Source: CAYUYV01 sp050331455 (GTDB lineage Bacteria; Pseudomonadota; Alphaproteobacteria; JAJFIK01). From it: DNA of 32,967 bases. Under the pieces are notes generated by a model. That model ran no database searches. It saw only the letters and a list, made by a program, of their open reading frames with translations, and was not told where the DNA came from. The stretch covers positions 1 through 32,967 of the forward strand of contig JBHJGV010000034.1 of the NCBI GenBank assembly GCA_050331455.1, written 5' to 3'. Within the stretch, counting starts at the first letter, position 1; each line of letters starts with the position of its first letter. Below are positions 32,808 through 32,967 of this stretch, piece after piece. Made by a program: the position numbers and the translations under genes.

Positions 32808-32967
32808 CGTCTGTCTCCCGTCGCCGGATCTGTCCCGGAGCCGCGGCGCGCCAGGGGCGGGCCGCCCGCCCCGAAAGGTAGGGGCCCGTGGTCAGGCGGC
32901 CCCGGCGTTTGCGGAGCGGGCCCCCCCCGAAGCCCCCCCGACGCAAAACTGCACAACCCGCGCGTTC

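Noticed and set aside
32808..32967. Short minus-strand frames at the right edge
   Set aside because: Too short, C/G-run rich, no start signal; more likely the leader or promoter area of the CoxE-like gene.

Overview
The window reads as chromosomal DNA of a high-GC alphaproteobacterium. The main evidence is an imuA-imuB-dnaE2 mutagenesis cassette with LexA boxes of the alphaproteobacterial type (GAAC-N7-GAAC). Supporting evidence is a TipN-like polar coiled-coil protein, a Sco/PCuAC copper pair for an aa3-type oxidase, and codon use strongly biased to G/C in the third position. High GC leaves long open frames antisense to most genes; I treat these as shadows. I see no rRNA, tRNA, CRISPR array, insertion sequence or prophage.

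Layout. 1-712 (-): start of an RTX calcium-binding repeat protein that runs off the left edge. 1031-2180 (-): sco then pcuAC, copper delivery to cytochrome oxidase, closed by a strong terminator. 2465-3753 (+): a small membrane protein and an unrecognised 268-aa protein, followed by a perfect 13-bp hairpin. 3893-6942 (+): a translationally coupled pair, a membrane protein with a possible GrpE-like tail and an Hsp70-type ATPase whose usual substrate-binding domain is replaced by a helical region with a hydrophobic hairpin. 6968-10022 (-): a DUF1800/DUF1501 pair. 10346-10981 (+): TRIC/UPF0126 membrane protein. 10989-12542: divergent DUF3237 and short-chain dehydrogenase genes. 12563-13269 (-): vapBC toxin-antitoxin with a palindromic operator. 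13485-16712 (+): RTX-tailed subtilisin-fold protease with Glu at the catalytic His position. 16752-20489 (-): TipN-like coiled-coil membrane protein. 21103-23702 (+): HPt phosphotransfer protein, metallo-beta-lactamase-fold hydrolase and lipoprotein. 23868-30180 (+): SOS mutagenesis cassette with one LexA box before imuA and a second before dnaE2. 30204-32807 (-): a CoxE-like VWA protein followed by a polytopic membrane protein.

How the genes work together. The clearest functional unit is the SOS translesion module, where ImuB links the beta clamp to DnaE2 and ImuA assists. The best candidate for an undescribed system is the membrane-embedded Hsp70-like/GrpE-like pair at 3893-6942, perhaps with the unknown gene at 2947. 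The acidic RTX protease and the RTX protein at the left edge are probably type I secretion substrates, but no transporter lies in the window.
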